NCBI RefSeq assembly: GCF_019097595.1
Contig: NC_080717.1
Coordinates: 22,749,376 to 22,813,375, forward strand
Length of the DNA: 64,000 bases
From: Hemibagrus wyckioides
Taxonomy: Eukaryota; Chordata; Actinopteri; Siluriformes; Bagridae
Direction: 5' to 3'
Below, piece after piece: positions 1 to 14,143 of this stretch. The position numbers were made by a program, and so were the translations under genes. A model generated the notes under the pieces. It saw only the letters and a list, made by a program, of their open reading frames with translations. It was not told the origin of the DNA and searched no databases. Position 1 is the stretch's first letter; every line of letters starts with the position of its first letter.

Positions 1-1970
1 ACCACCACCACCGCCAAGACCACCACCACCACCGCCACATCCACCACCACCACCACCGCCACATCCACTACCACCACCACCACCGCCACATCTACCACTA
101 CCACCGCCACATCCACCACCACCACCACTGCCACATCCACCACCACTACCACCGCCACATCCACCACTACCACCACCGCCACATCTACCACCACTACCAC
201 TGCCACATCCACTACCACCACTGCCACCGCCACATCCACTACTACCACTACCACTACCGCTACATCCACCACTACCACCGCCACATCTACCACTGCCACC
301 GCCACATCCACCACCACCACTGCCACTGCTACATCTACCACCACTACCACCGCCACATCCACTACCACCACTACTACCACTGCCACATCTACCACTACCA
401 CCACTGCCACCGCCACATCCACCACTACCACCACCACTGCCACATCCACTACCACCACTACCACTACCGCCACATCCACCACCACTACCACTGCCACTGC
501 CACATCTACCACTACCACTGCCACATCCATCACCACCACCACTGCCACATCACTCACCACCACTGCCACTGCCACATCCACCACCCCACCGCCACATCCA
601 CCACCACCACCACCGCCACATCTACCACCACCACCACTGCCACCGGCTACATCCACCACCACCACTGCCACCACCACTACCACTGCCACCGCCACATCCA
701 CTACCACTACCACTGCCACTGCCACATCCACCACCCACACCGCCACATCCACTACCAGTACCACTACCACTGCCACATCCACTACCACTACCACTGCCAC
801 CGCTACATCCACCACTACCACTGCCACATCCACCACTCCCACTGCCACATCCACTACTACCACTACTGCCACTGCCACATCTACCACCCCACTGCCACAT
901 CTACCACTCCCACTGCCACATCTGCCACCACCACTACTACTACCACTGCCACATCCACCACCACCACTGCCACTGCCACATCCACTACTACCACTACCAC
1001 TGCCACATCTACCACTACCACCACCACTGCCACATCCACCACCACCACTGCCAAGATCCACTACTACCACTACCACCACTGCCACCGTTACATCCACTAC
1101 CACCACCACCACCGCCACTGCCACCGCTACATCCACCACCACCACCCCACTGCCACATCTACCACCACCACCACTACCACTACCGCCACATCCACCACCA
1201 CTACCACTGCCACTGCCACCGCTACCACCACCACTACCACTGCCACCACCACTACCACTACCACCACTACCACTGCCACATCCACTACCACCACCACTGC
1301 CACTGCCACATCTACCACCCCACTGCCACATCTACCACTCCCACTGCCACATCTACCACCACTACCACTACTACCACCACTGCCACATCTACCACTACCA
1401 CTACTGCCACATCCACTACCACTACATCTACCACCGCCACATCTACTACCACTACCACCGCCACATCTACCACTACCATCTACCACTACTACTACTGCCA
1501 CATCCACTACCGCTACATCTGCACCACTACCACCACTGCTGCCACATCTACTACTACTACTACATCTACTACTACTACTACTACTACTACTGCTACATCT
1601 ACTACTACTGCTACATCTACTACTACTGCTACATCTACTACTACTACTACTGCTACATCTACTACTACTACTACTGCTACATCTACTACTACTACTACTG
1701 CTACATCTACTACTACTGCTACATCTACTACTACTACTACTGCTACATCTACTACTACTACTACTGCTACATCTACTACTACTACTACTGCTACATCTAC
1801 TACTACTACTACTACTACTACTGCTACATCTACTACTACTACTGCTACATCTACTACTACTACTACTACTGCTACTATTACTGCTACTACTACTACGACT
1901 ACTACTGCTTCTACATCTACTATTACTGCCACTGCTACTACATCTATTACAACTTTAATCATCTTCACAG
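1..1970. repeat. ACC/ACT composite minisatellite
   Basis: About 2 kb of uninterrupted low-complexity DNA built of ACC/ACT triplets, punctuated every 9-27 bases by a GCCACATCC, GCCACATCT or GCTACATCT spacer. The left part is ACC-rich. From about 1550 rightwards nearly every triplet is ACT and the spacer becomes GCTACATCT. On the plus strand one frame would read as a Thr/Ala/Ser-rich mucin-like chain, and the minus frames give Val/Asp/Ala or Gly/Ser runs. Single-base changes in spacing (for example near 581-600 and 641-655) break the plus frame, no start codon or splice context is seen, and I do not regard it as coding. It runs off the left edge of the window. Confidence 0.95.
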
Positions 1971-2270
1971 ACTGACATGCTCACCGACATTCCCTGACCC
2001 TGGACTACTTGAATGTCTTGCAAACCAAATAGGTAGAGTTTATAATGAAGTTTAATAGAGTTTAAAATGCAAAGAGAATGTGTCTCTGGTTATATATGAA
2101 ATATATATTAAAGTATCTGTAAGATGATAGTAACAGTATAAGGTACGATAATGCTTTTACAGTAAGGAGGTGCTTGTTGTGTGTGAGTGACCTGGTTCAC
2201 TCATTCACAGAGGAGTTATTTATTAATGATAATATGAGTGTAATGGTCCGGGAATACAGAATGGACTGCT

Positions 2271-2271
2271 G

Positions 2272-2356
<85 letters not shown>
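2271..2356. repeat. (TA)n microsatellite
   Basis: About 43 uninterrupted TA dinucleotides. The hydropathic YIYIYI peptides it encodes in both directions are artefacts of the repeat. Confidence 0.98.
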
Positions 2357-2360
<4 letters not shown>

Positions 2361-3202
2361 GATGATGCTGGATAAGGAGCCAGTTAAATAAAGTGTTAAA
2401 AAGTCATAAAGATCTAAATAAAGTTGTCTGAAACTCTTGCCAGATAAGTGCGATATTCTCACACACTGTCAGGAATATCAGGATTTGAACGATATTTGTT
2501 GGAGAGTGAAACAGATATAAGTCTAATAAATTCAGTAATCAGACGCCTGCTGTGAGAAAGTCTGCAACACTCCTGTGCCGCCACCAGAAAAAAAAGTGTA
2601 CCTTTTTTACTTTTGAGGGCAAAAAAATGAAATGCAAAAGAGCCGGATGCTCAAAATATTACTGTGTGAAGTTGTCCACCATCGCCACATACAGTACAAA
2701 AAGGAAAAAAAGATTGTAAGAGACTGATGTTTAAATAGAATTACATGCTTTTAGTACTAAACGGTATTATACATTGTTGTTTTGTCAATAATATAATAAA
2801 TTCTGGGGGAGTTTTTAACATTTGGAATTAGTTTTGAATTGGTTTGTAAATGTCCGTTTGTAGTTTGAAGACCTGGCAACCTTTAAGACACAAATACTGA
2901 GGCACTGAAGGTAAGTAACAGTCAGAAACCCTTCTGTCTTTATTCGTTTCTCTCTGTGTCGCATCGCCATTAAGCTCTGTGATCTGTTTCCAGTTCATCT
3001 GCTTGTGTAACACCGATCTCTTCCCTCTCTGCATCTTCTAAAAGTTAGCTCTTCATCTCCACCCTGTATGAACTACTCATTCTCCTGTAGGCTATGCCAC
3101 AGTGAACAATAGCATCCAGCGTCTAAGTCCCCATACCTTCAATGTGCACACAAAAAGAAGCTGCTTTTGCTTGCCTCTTGCTCTTGCCCCACCCCGTCTG
3201 CC

Positions 3203-3206
<4 letters not shown>

Positions 3207-3249
<43 letters not shown>
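3207..3249. repeat. (TC)n microsatellite
   Basis: A perfect TC array of about 43 bp inside kctd15 intron 3. Confidence 0.97.
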
Positions 3250-3252
<3 letters not shown>

Positions 3253-3639
3253 AGCATGCATGCTAAGACTCCAGGCCTTGAGGCTTGGAGTAATTCAAAG
3301 GGAAATATAAGTCTTAAGGTGCTATTCATCCTGGGTCTGTAGCAAGGGTTAGATATGTCGAGACTTCAACAAGGCAACTTTCTGAAAACCTAATCCAGTA
3401 AATACAGAGAACCATAAAGGGAGACTACTGAATAGCTTCTCGTGATAGCTGCGGCGCTTTGAAGCTGGTCCTAGACAAAGAAATTGATAAAAGCGCAGTG
3501 AATTGCATTTCCATTAGCAGAAATAGTCAGAATTGTGTTTGACACTTTACAAAATTCCCCTCAAGCGACAAGCAACTAAGTATATATCTGAAGTAACAAG
3601 TTCCTCAGTCGGGGAATGAATTACAGCTTTCACTGTCGT

Positions 3640-4060
3640 AAATTTGCAAACATTTTCAAAGAGTGAATGGGTTGATGAGTGAGTCAGTGCCATTTGGATT
3701 CGCTATGAAGGCAAACAGATTGATCTTGTGAACCCGGCATGTCAGTCACGTGCCTGGCACAATTAAAGCCCTTCGGCATTTCGAAGGGGCTGCAAATGAT
3801 GATCAATTCAGTCACTCACTGCTATTTGCATATTTCCCAGCTTGCACTGGGTGAACTGTGAGGCTTGACTGTAATGAGATGTAATGATTTGAGCTGCTGT
3901 CTATGCATCGCTTCACTTTTCCACAGCGTCCCAGAAAGGAGCTGGGGCTTGTGGAGGAGACTGTCCAGATCGGCCTTAATGATGAGGATGTGTCAAAATG
4001 TTTGAGAAAAAGCTGCTGAAAGTTAACTACGCATTTCTGTCCAGTCGGATTCATGTTGTT
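3640..4060. promoter_or_regulatory. candidate conserved non-coding element
   Basis: A 400-bp block of balanced, non-repetitive sequence, unlike the AT-rich or simple-repeat DNA around it. It carries a perfect octamer ATTTGCAT (3824-3831, a POU-factor site), a nearby TGATCAAT, and a palindromic CCCTTCGGCATTTCGAAGGGG-like stem around 3769-3789. There is no sustained reading frame. kctd15 is a developmental gene that commonly has intronic enhancers. Cross-species conservation is not shown here, so this is inference from texture and motif content. Confidence 0.3.
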
Positions 4061-4932
4061 TGCTGGATGCTATTCTGGACCTGGAACTGGAACTTATCCT
4101 AAATCATTAGATTTATATTCTTCACAATAGGCCTAAGAACAGCTCTACACTTATTACATATCAAATCAGGACTGATATTCATGATTACACACATCGGAAA
4201 ATACCACCTCCTTTCAATTCAACTAGCTAGTGGCTAGCAAACACTGGATATTTCTCTAGATACTGAGATTTCAGTATCTGCATTCTGATTAATCATATCC
4301 TCAGTACTTTATTTAGCAGGAGTCAAACCTGACAAGACATACAGTTACACCAAGCTAACTAGCATTAGCTAATTTAGAAAACTAGCTTGTCACAGTAACA
4401 TTAATTCAGTTTGATAGCCACTAGCTTAGTGATAGTAGGCTAGTTTTAGGCGTGAATAAGTGTCATTATATAACTCCAAAGGTAAGGTACTTTTTTACTC
4501 ACTAATATTAGTTAAGACATTTAAATTGGAGCGCAGCTAATGCGACAGCTAATCTGACTTTTTTTTTTTTAATGATGAAGTACTTTAATCAATATCTTGA
4601 CGATTGCAATTCTTTAAAATAATATGATTTTAGTTAAATTTTTCAAATTTAGGATTGTAGAGATTTTTTAATTTAATTTTTAATCATTTATATATTTGTA
4701 AATTATTTATAAATGTCTATTATCCATTTCATATTTTTATAATAATTTATCGTCTTTTTTATATTGAAATTTTCTTTTCTTTTCTTTTTCTTCTGGAGGG
4801 GTTGACTTTAATTTTTTTAATATTTACTCTGAACATCTGTGTAGAATTTTCTTCATTTGAAAATCAAATGAATTATCTTCAAATAAAAAATTAAAACAAG
4901 TAAATAAATAAATAAATAAAAATATCCTCTTA

Positions 4933-7179
<2,247 letters not shown>

Positions 7180-7355
7180 CTTGAGTCTGGATACTTTGTG
7201 AGTGTAGCCAAGCTGCTGGTGTACATGTGTCCTCCTACATCGATGTGGACGGGGGCGTTGGCTTTAGTCAGCTGAGCAGGAAGAGGGATGCCCTGTGCAG
7301 CCAGAGGAGACACTGGAGAGCGGGTCAGAGACAGGCGAGACATGCTTCTTCCCTC
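7180..7355 (-). CDS. kctd15: kctd15 coding exon 2 (N-terminus and start of BTB)
   Basis: Acceptor GATCTGCAG| at 7361-7356 and donor TCAAG|GTAGGA at 7180/7179; 176 nt. It reads EGRS and then [20 protein letters not shown], followed by the LPAQLTK linker and the first BTB strand [21 protein letters not shown]. This is the diagnostic KCTD15 amino terminus (KCTD1 differs in this region). The internal ATG at 7343-7341 corresponds to the MSRL methionine. The exon is open upstream through EGRS, in frame with exon 1. The last two bases plus the first base of exon 3 make Arg. Confidence 0.95.
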
Positions 7356-7559
7356 CTGCAGATCAGCGTACACAAAACACACTCTCAGTAGAGCACACAG
7401 CACAGCACACACACGCACACACACCTGCAGCACTGCTGCTCCGAGTCAGTCCTCTCCCTCTTGATTCCATGAGCGTAAATACATGCTCCGGGCTTGTCAA
7501 CACCTATGAGATCACTCTTACATCCACCTCGTTCCACATTTCGCTCAAGAATTAGTAGC

Positions 7560-7870
7560 ACACCTCTAATTAAGAGAATTTGCATCGCGTTTCTTTTCCC
7601 CTAGAACCGGAGGGGAGGAAAGGATGAGGCTTATTAACGAGCACCAGAGAGGGAGAGAGACAGAGAGGGATAGATCCTACTGTAGGTGTCTACCTTCAGG
7701 GAACACGGAGAAAGTGTAAACTCCTAATTAAAGGTAGTGGGAGCGAGTGTGAGTGCGAGATGTGAAAGGTTTGATGACATCCAGCGATTTGGTTTGGAGC
7801 CTAATAAATCAGCATCTTCGGGAAAAGTAGGCCTTAAAGAAAACTCATAATTAGAAATCCTGAATCAACA
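7560..7870. promoter_or_regulatory. candidate conserved non-coding element
   Basis: Non-repetitive sequence immediately upstream of kctd15 exon 2. It holds several homeodomain-type cores (CTAATTAAG at about 7567, CTAATTAAAG at about 7722, ATAATTAG at about 7847) and an ATTTGCAT octamer at about 7578-7585. The GA-rich centre (7648-7672) is simple sequence. Proposed as regulatory only from motif density and gene context. Confidence 0.25.
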
Positions 7871-9448
7871 CATGTTCGAATAAGACAGACTTTCTCATTG
7901 GCTCTGAGGCTCTTGTACATTACTCACTGTGGTGTGAATCTAAATAGAAGTTAATACCTAGATGGATAAAATTAATCGCAGGATTAAATCAAGCAATTCA
8001 GGATGCACAGATCTGGTACTGAGTGTCAGTATTGGGGGCTGATACGGGCCTGAACCTCTGGATCGCATGTATTGCATTTAATGTTGACTAACTCAGTACA
8101 GATGTCGCATTAAACACAGGAAATAAACCGGTCACCATTACGTCTCTGATGTATCGCATCGTAAAATCGGATCAGTATCAGATATCAGCTCACAGCTCGG
8201 ATATCATTATCGTATTGAAAATGTGCGATCAGTGCCGTCCTACAAATAATGAGAGCGGTTCAGCTGGAAGCAAATCAGCGTTAGAGTGAACACTGTAAGA
8301 CTTCATTAAAACACAGTGTGACTCCAGTACAGTAGATGTTCATTCAACATGCTAGATTTTGGTTTTCTGTTTTTGTTTTTTTTTGTTTTGTTTTTTTTTG
8401 GAAAGACATCTGTCATTTACAGTCGCACCCTTTCAGAAATGCCATTGTGGAGTTGTTGTGAGTATGCTGTTATATGAGGCGTCTGAAAACATTAAGCAGA
8501 TGGTTAAAGGCTGCTTTGCTCGGGGCACAATGCTGCGGGCAGAACGTGTACATTCATTTTCATCTGCGCTTTGAACTTTAAATAACAAGCACAAATACAA
8601 ACATGGGAAGATTTGGAAGTTTAGCTGGACAGCTCACCTCAAGCCTAAATGCTGGGTCGCAGGTAAAGCAGGTTCATCTGAGAGGTTGAGTGAAATCTGT
8701 ACTAGTTGCTCACACTAGACAAATACACTGTTCTAACACTACACATTTACACTGCATACAATGAAAATGTGGGTTCTTTTAAGAAAGAACCTTTTCGAAG
8801 CGTTCACATGAATTTCACAGCGTGGTTAAAACAAACAAACAAACAAACAAAAAAGATCTGTCATCATTTTTACATTACAGTGTTAACTCCAGCTTCATTA
8901 GACAACAAACCTAAAGGTGAATGAATGAACGAATGAATGAATGAATGAATGGTTCAGTCTCCTCTACTGTACTATTAAAGTCTGAAACACTTTCCAAACC
9001 ACATATTACAGCACTCAATTGTCAAAATATAATCCACACCAAAATGCGGATTTAGGGAACCTACCTTCTGACACATTAGTCTCTACAGTAGACTAGTTCT
9101 CCTTCTCTCGGGTTTAAAGTCTCTGAACTAAATGTCGCGCTTCCTGTAGTCCCCATCGGTCAAATTACAAACACATCACTGCCTAGTGTATCAGTGCACT
9201 ATATTAACTCTGTAATAATGCCACATCACCATATGTAGTGCACTAAATATCCAGTATTGAGCCGTTTGCGATGCGGCCAGAGCAGAACCTAGACACGACG
9301 CCGTGATGACAAATGAACAATATGGCTTTCATGTGTTTATAAATAAATAGATTTAATTAAAAAAAAAAAAATAATAATAATAATAATAATAATAGTGTTA
9401 AAGATTACCGTCTCAAACATTTTAGGATGTCCGGTGCAATCTGATCAG

Positions 9449-9451
<3 letters not shown>

Positions 9452-9503
<52 letters not shown>
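9452..9503. repeat. compound (CT)n(GT)n microsatellite
   Basis: About 26 bp of CT followed directly by about 26 bp of GT, 0.3 kb downstream of the kctd15 first exon. Confidence 0.97.
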
Positions 9504-9507
<4 letters not shown>

Positions 9508-9787
9508 GAGGAGATCGCTAGTCCTTTAGAAATAACTTTCGGAAAACGTTCAGTACTCCCGGATTTTCACCCGATTCGGTTCTCCGTACAAAACTAATAC
9601 GCCGAAGACGTTTACATCCGCAAAAAGAATAATAATAATAATAATAAAGGCAGCTCACGCGCACATCAGCGGTGTGTGTGTGTGTGTGTGTGAGGTCGCT
9701 GTGGCTTTAAAAGTCGCTTAACACAGAGAGGAGATACAGAGAGTTTCCACAAAAAGCAGCTCCGTGGGGAGCGAGGCGCACGCTTAC

Positions 9788-9799
9788 CTTGGAAGTCAT
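9788..9799 (-). CDS. kctd15: kctd15 coding exon 1 (start codon, 4 codons)
   Basis: The minus strand reads GACTGAGCC-ATG-ACT-TCC-AAG|GTAAGC. The ATG at 9799-9797 is preceded in frame by TGA two codons upstream, and the donor is strong. Joined to exon 2 it gives [14 protein letters not shown], matching the position where the long KCTD15 isoform has a short extension ending in EGxx before MSRL. The visible protein is 111 residues: an 8-residue leader, the 54-residue MSRL...PDS segment, the junction Arg and 48 residues from exon 3. The BTB domain starts at about residue 39. KCTD15 is known to inhibit AP-2 activity and Wnt signalling and to restrict neural crest formation. Whether this is the a or b teleost paralogue is not decidable here. 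Confidence 0.8.
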
Positions 9800-10090
9800 G
9801 GCTCAGTCGGCGTCGCTCTCTTTAAAACATCAGATCGATCGTGTCTTGGCCCTCGGTTCTTTCCCCCTCTCTCTCTTTCTCTTTCTCTCTCTCTTTTTTG
9901 CTTCACGGTTCCGTTTTTTTTTGTTGTTGTTGGAGTGTGACACAGGAAGAGAGTGCACTGAAGCCAGAGATCCTTCCCGAATAACAGTGGAGGAGAGCTG
10001 AACAGGAATTCTGGCTCGGGGCTCTGAAAACGGCCCCGGGGGGGAAAAGGATTAGGGCTCCAATCAGCTCCGCTCTGCCCGCCTCACCAC
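9800..10090 (-). promoter_or_regulatory. kctd15: kctd15 5' UTR and proximal promoter
   Basis: Upstream of the start on the minus strand. An inverted CCAAT box (CCAAT on plus at 10060-10064, ATTGG on the transcribed direction) lies just downstream of a GC box (GCCCGCCTC on plus, 10077-10085, i.e. GAGGCGGGC). This order is usual for a TATA-less promoter and would put the start site near 9.95-10.02 kb. The 5' UTR includes CT/T-rich stretches (9865-9925 on plus). Confidence 0.5.
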
Positions 10091-10227
10091 ATTAACATCT
10101 CATCCTGCTGCGCACATGTGCACGCGCTCTGGCATTCTTTATGCTCAGATTTATTTGAGTTTATTTTTCTCTTTTTTGTGTGTCAGCAAACTGTGCGCGC
10201 GCGCGCAACGTTGGCGCAAAATCACAA

Positions 10228-10262
<35 letters not shown>

Positions 10263-11060
10263 TGGACATAACGGTTTAGATGTTTAGATGGTTATTGAGA
10301 TGATTATTTTGAGTTAGGTTAGTCATGTCGGTTGATGAGCACCATGAGGAAGGCTGATGATGATGATGATGATGATGATGATGCATTTATTCTAAATGAC
10401 GCTACAATTCATCACGTGTTTTTTTTTCATCTAAACATTACAGCCTTTATCTCTGCATCTCTCCTCTCTATCTCTCCTGTTCTGTCCCTTCAGACCGGAG
10501 TGACGCGGATCGGTGCGCGCCGCACGACAGAGCACTAAGCGCTTCCGGCCACGCGCGCCATTTCAATTACAGTGCGCGGCTGGATGGACGCGACCGACTT
10601 TAATGGCATGTGTTCGGGAAGAGAGAGAGAGGTTTATCCCGAGGGAGACAGGCAGGTCCAGTCCGAATAGAAGGTTCAGCCCGCAGTGAAAAACAAGCTG
10701 ATTCTGGACACCATAGAAGGCGAAAGTGTGTTTTGACGGAACGCGCGCGCGCACTTTGAACTCAACTCCTGGTGTTAACGATTTTCTCCAGAGTGGAGAA
10801 GTGGCGCCTACCAGTGACCACACCACAGCCTCAGCCTGTTCATGCGAAACGAATGAAGCACGCAGTCACCAGATTATTGGTATATGAAATGTTCTGAGAA
10901 ATAAAACTGAACTGACTGAAGGCTGATATGTTTGGTGGGGGGTATTTTTTGTAAAAGAAAAAAAGAGAGATGCCCTGCATCTTTTATAGGAATCATTCAT
11001 AATAGTCACGTGATAAAGTCAGTGATACCTATAATATATGAGCATCTCTCTTCAGTAAAC
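10091..11060. other. CpG-richer intergenic DNA upstream of kctd15
   Basis: Contains (GT)n(GA)n at 10228-10262, (GAT)n at 10353-10382 and a CpG-rich patch at 10495-10830 with GCGCGC runs (10516-10520, 10743-10751). The patch could be a distal or alternative promoter of kctd15, but no exon can be defined. Apparent short frames here are not supported. Confidence 0.4.
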
Positions 11061-11064
11061 GCTT

Positions 11065-11335
11065 TTTCCTGGCCCGGGTCTCGGTGGATCCTGAGTCTAT
11101 GCCGGGAATGCTGGGTGCGAGGTGGGAATCCAGGGTGTCTCCTGGTTGTATAATCCCTCCTCGCGCCCACTGTTCCCAGTACACGCTCTGGATATATTCA
11201 CGCATCACATGGGCACCCTGGTGGACACCAGAGAACCGGAAGCACGGAGAAAGCATGCAAATCTTCACTCAGGATCAATCCGGAAACCCTGGAGCTGTGA
11301 AGACAACGGTGCTACCCACTGAGCAACCGTACCTG
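11065..11335 (+). repeat. dispersed teleost repeat copy
   Basis: Same family as 6735-6960: 'ccagggtgtctcctgg', 'cccagtacacgctctgg', 'gggcaccctggtggacacc' and a terminal 'cctggagctgtgaagacaacggtgctacccac'. Diverged and partly rearranged. Lies between kctd15 and chst8. Confidence 0.55.
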
Positions 11336-13130
11336 CAACCCCCAGCAGTTTACAATTGCCTTAACTGGGGACTTTGAAATAAAAACATTTCATTTCCTTA
11401 TACGTGGATGTGTGCGTATTACACCATCCTTATAGATAGCTGCCACAGTGCACTTTGGCATAACGTTTTAGAGATTAAAGTCGCTTGTCTAGGTCACGTG
11501 ACATCACTGATTGGTTTATGTAGCTCTGTCAGTGCGATTTATTGCACGGAATAGTTTAGCAGGAAAGATATAGACTACTAATGATTTCCATTTCCATTTG
11601 TACCTGGCATAGTGCCAAGTTTTACAGTTTAACCCCTGCATGTGTTTTTACAGACTGTTCTGCTAGTACCTCTAGTCCATGTTCTACTCCCAAGACGAAA
11701 CAGAGCAAATGCAACACTTTGCATTTGCATTCAGAATTAGGCTATGTTTCAAATTATTTGGACTAAACGATATTGCCAACTGATTCCCTTTTTTCCCTTC
11801 GCCGTTGGCTGAAATTAGTTTCCCTCGTCAGAGCAAAGCAGCAGGAAGACAAGATATTTTTGCTCAATTAAAGCAGCAAGCCCGGAGTTAGTTCAATTAC
11901 TTGAGGCAGGAGGAAGATGTAAATTTAAAGATTTAAATAGCTTAGGATGTCGCCTCGAGCGTCCGCACTTAATTTCCTTCATTTACGGGGGATGTGAGAA
12001 AGAGATGGGAATAAACGGGTTATCCAAATGATGTGCATCCCAGTAACATAGCCTCTGTGTAGATATAACACTATCTATCGCCCCATGTTGCAGCTTCCAT
12101 TCAAGTTCATGGAAATTGCCTGGAGAAAAAAAAACAAACCAAACAGCATCCCTCTTGCTGAGATTTTGGAACAGCATAACTGTTTTAAGAGATCTTCGTA
12201 AACCTGTATGAAAACTGGGTTGCATGCTCTACATACACATTAGCACAATTCCCCCCACCCCCAAAAATAAAGCTTGTAGCTTAAAAGACATGACGTTTAA
12301 AATATGGGATAACTATTGCAACATAAGGAATTTGAACCCTTATTTCATAATTACATCTCTAAATGATTGCGTTTTGATTTAAAGTAGATTTCAGGAACCG
12401 GAATTTATCCCATTAGCAAAGTAAATATTGTGTGTATAATATTATAAGGATGATATTAATGATCGCGTGTTCAAAAAGCGCCCTCCGACTCCTTCACGGC
12501 ACAGAGGAGACATCTGCTGGATGTTGGTGGTATTACACCTCTCATTTATCTCACCAGCTCACGTGAATCTGCACCTGTTCCGGAAGTACCACGAACTGGT
12601 CACGCACACGCCCTAATATATGATAGAATATCAATTATCAATACATTCTGAGCTACATCTTCAACAGTGTCTTGTCAGTCCATTGCTTCTGCACAGTTGG
12701 GTCACACCTTCACATCCTGCCCCTTTTTAATCACCAGTCTGTGGTTTGGTGGGAGATTCTTCATCTAGACCCACTTGCTGTGTTTAACCACAAACACCAG
12801 GCAGACGGAGAGGCGTATCTGTATTGTAGGATTCTAAGAAACAGAAGAGTCGTCCATTTCTTTGTTCTGTAACCTTGATGACAAATAGCAGCTGATTTGA
12901 TGTGCCCTTTGAGTGCCGCAATCTGAGATGTCAGAGCCCGAGGCTGTCCCTCAGAGAGAGACAGAGGCAGGGAGAGAGAGAGAGGGAGATTGAGGGAGGG
13001 GTAATGAGAGGGGTGCGGGGTGAAAGTGCCCTGAATGCCCCCAGGCAAGGGGAGAGGGGACAGGCGTACTGTAGCAGGAGAAGGGGGAGGGAGTGAAGCA
13101 GATCTCTGCTGATGTAGAAAAACAACAATA
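11336..13130. other. intergenic, kctd15-chst8
   Basis: Mostly unique sequence without a convincing reading frame. The block 11765-11990 looks constrained (listed separately). 12950-13095 is GA/G-rich. The short frames on both strands at 12672-13128 overlap each other and show no family features. Confidence 0.5.
11765..11990. promoter_or_regulatory. candidate conserved non-coding element
   Basis: Even-composition, repeat-free block with clustered TTAATT/CAATTA cores (about 11867-11902) and a TAAATTTAAAGATTTAAATAG stretch at 11920-11940. The position upstream of the kctd15 promoter fits a developmental enhancer. Evidence is textural only. Confidence 0.25.
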
Positions 13131-13890
13131 ACTTTACAAAAAGATTTATAATTATTAAAATATACAGTTAAATCTTGGGCTTAAAGCAAATTAGTAGTAG
13201 TTCAAACTACAGGCCATAAACGAGATAATAATAAAAAAAAATATTAAAATATGCAGTTCCACTATACAGGCCACAAATCAAACACAATCTATAATAAGAG
13301 TCAAACAAATCTGTTGGATCTTAGAACCAATTTATTTGGTTAAAATTCGGTAATCCACCTTCCTGTTAAATAATCTAATCTGAATACAACATTATCATCA
13401 ACAGTAAAAAAAATTAAAAAAAAAAAAATAGCAATGGCACATAGATATTATACATTCGACTTTAGAATTAAGACGGTATCATTTACTTTGTGAGGTACAT
13501 ACTTATTTCTTTTTTATACATTATATGTTTTCCTTTCAACTCAGACGTTCGCAACAAGTAAAAATTGGGGATATGTGCTGACCGGCAGTATGCTGTAAGG
13601 CTAAAGGCATGCTACACTGTGTTTCATGGGTCGAACAGAACACCAAAATCACACCAGACATAAACTTCAAACATCATCATTCATCTGTGGCCCAGTGACA
13701 GTGTGTGTTTAAGCTACTGGTGGCGTTGTGACACAAAAGTGAGAAACATTCGAGGCAATAAATTAAATGGATGAAAGTCAGATCTTATAGACAAAACGAT
13801 CTGGATTATAGCACAAAATTTGATAAATAACAATAAATACTTCATTTACATCCTAAAAACTGTATAGATTCATCCTTAAAATATAGCACA
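13131..13890. other. AT-rich intergenic DNA
   Basis: AT-rich with A-runs (13225-13240, 13405-13429). I see no gene, RNA or recognisable mobile element. Confidence 0.5.
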
Positions 13891-13894
13891 CAAT

Positions 13895-14095
13895 GCTGTT
13901 GAATTCTTAATCCTGATTGGTCAGAAGGTGTAACAGAAACTCTGAGTGTAATTCACATCTCTGGTTATTATTAACGCACTCCGTCAATACGTTTCTATAG
14001 CAACATCTCACTCACAGGGACTTTCGTTGTAGCTGCTGATATAATGTAAATGTAAATAAACAGTGAGGCTCGTGTGATATTGATTTATCTCTCTG
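13895..14095. repeat. dispersed repeat, probable MITE-type
   Basis: Contains the recurrent teleost segment 'gaattcttaatcctgattggtcagaaggtgt ... caatacgtttctatagcaaca ... cacagggactttcgt', split here for length. A related start ('ttcttgaatctgattggtcag' and 'tctataacagcagctct') occurs at 51915-51970. Family assignment to a non-autonomous DNA transposon is by recollection of similar repeats, not by visible terminal repeats. Confidence 0.4.
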
Positions 14096-14137
14096 TGTAC
14101 CATTTACCAGTCTATTTAAAAAAAATCATAATAATAA

Positions 14138-14143
14138 TTTATT
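14138..14143 (-). terminator. chst8: possible chst8 polyadenylation signal
   Basis: AATAAA on the minus strand, about 1.03 kb beyond the chst8 stop codon. It is the first canonical hexamer I noticed downstream. It sits in an AT-rich run, so it may be fortuitous. Confidence 0.35.

Larger units (their letters stand above)
7356..9787 (-). other. kctd15: kctd15 intron 1
   Basis: A 2432-bp phase-0 intron between AAG|GTAAGC (9788/9787) and CTGCAG| (7356). It carries a conserved-looking block (7560-7870), a T-rich tract (8362-8400), (AAAC)n near 8828-8850, (GAAT)n near 8918-8950, poly-A/(AAT)n at 9359-9393, a compound (CT)n(GT)n at 9452-9503, (AAT)n at 9629-9647 and (GT)n at 9671-9690. Nothing else coding is seen. 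Confidence 0.8.

Noticed and set aside
622..1968. Gly/Ser-rich and Val/Asp/Ala-rich minus-strand frames
   Set aside because: Translations of the triplet satellite; stop-free only because the repeat lacks stop codons.
8625..8650. Minus-strand donor-like TTGAG|GTGAGC as an alternative kctd15 exon
   Set aside because: No matching acceptor or conserved peptide could be found; a single donor-like site is expected by chance.
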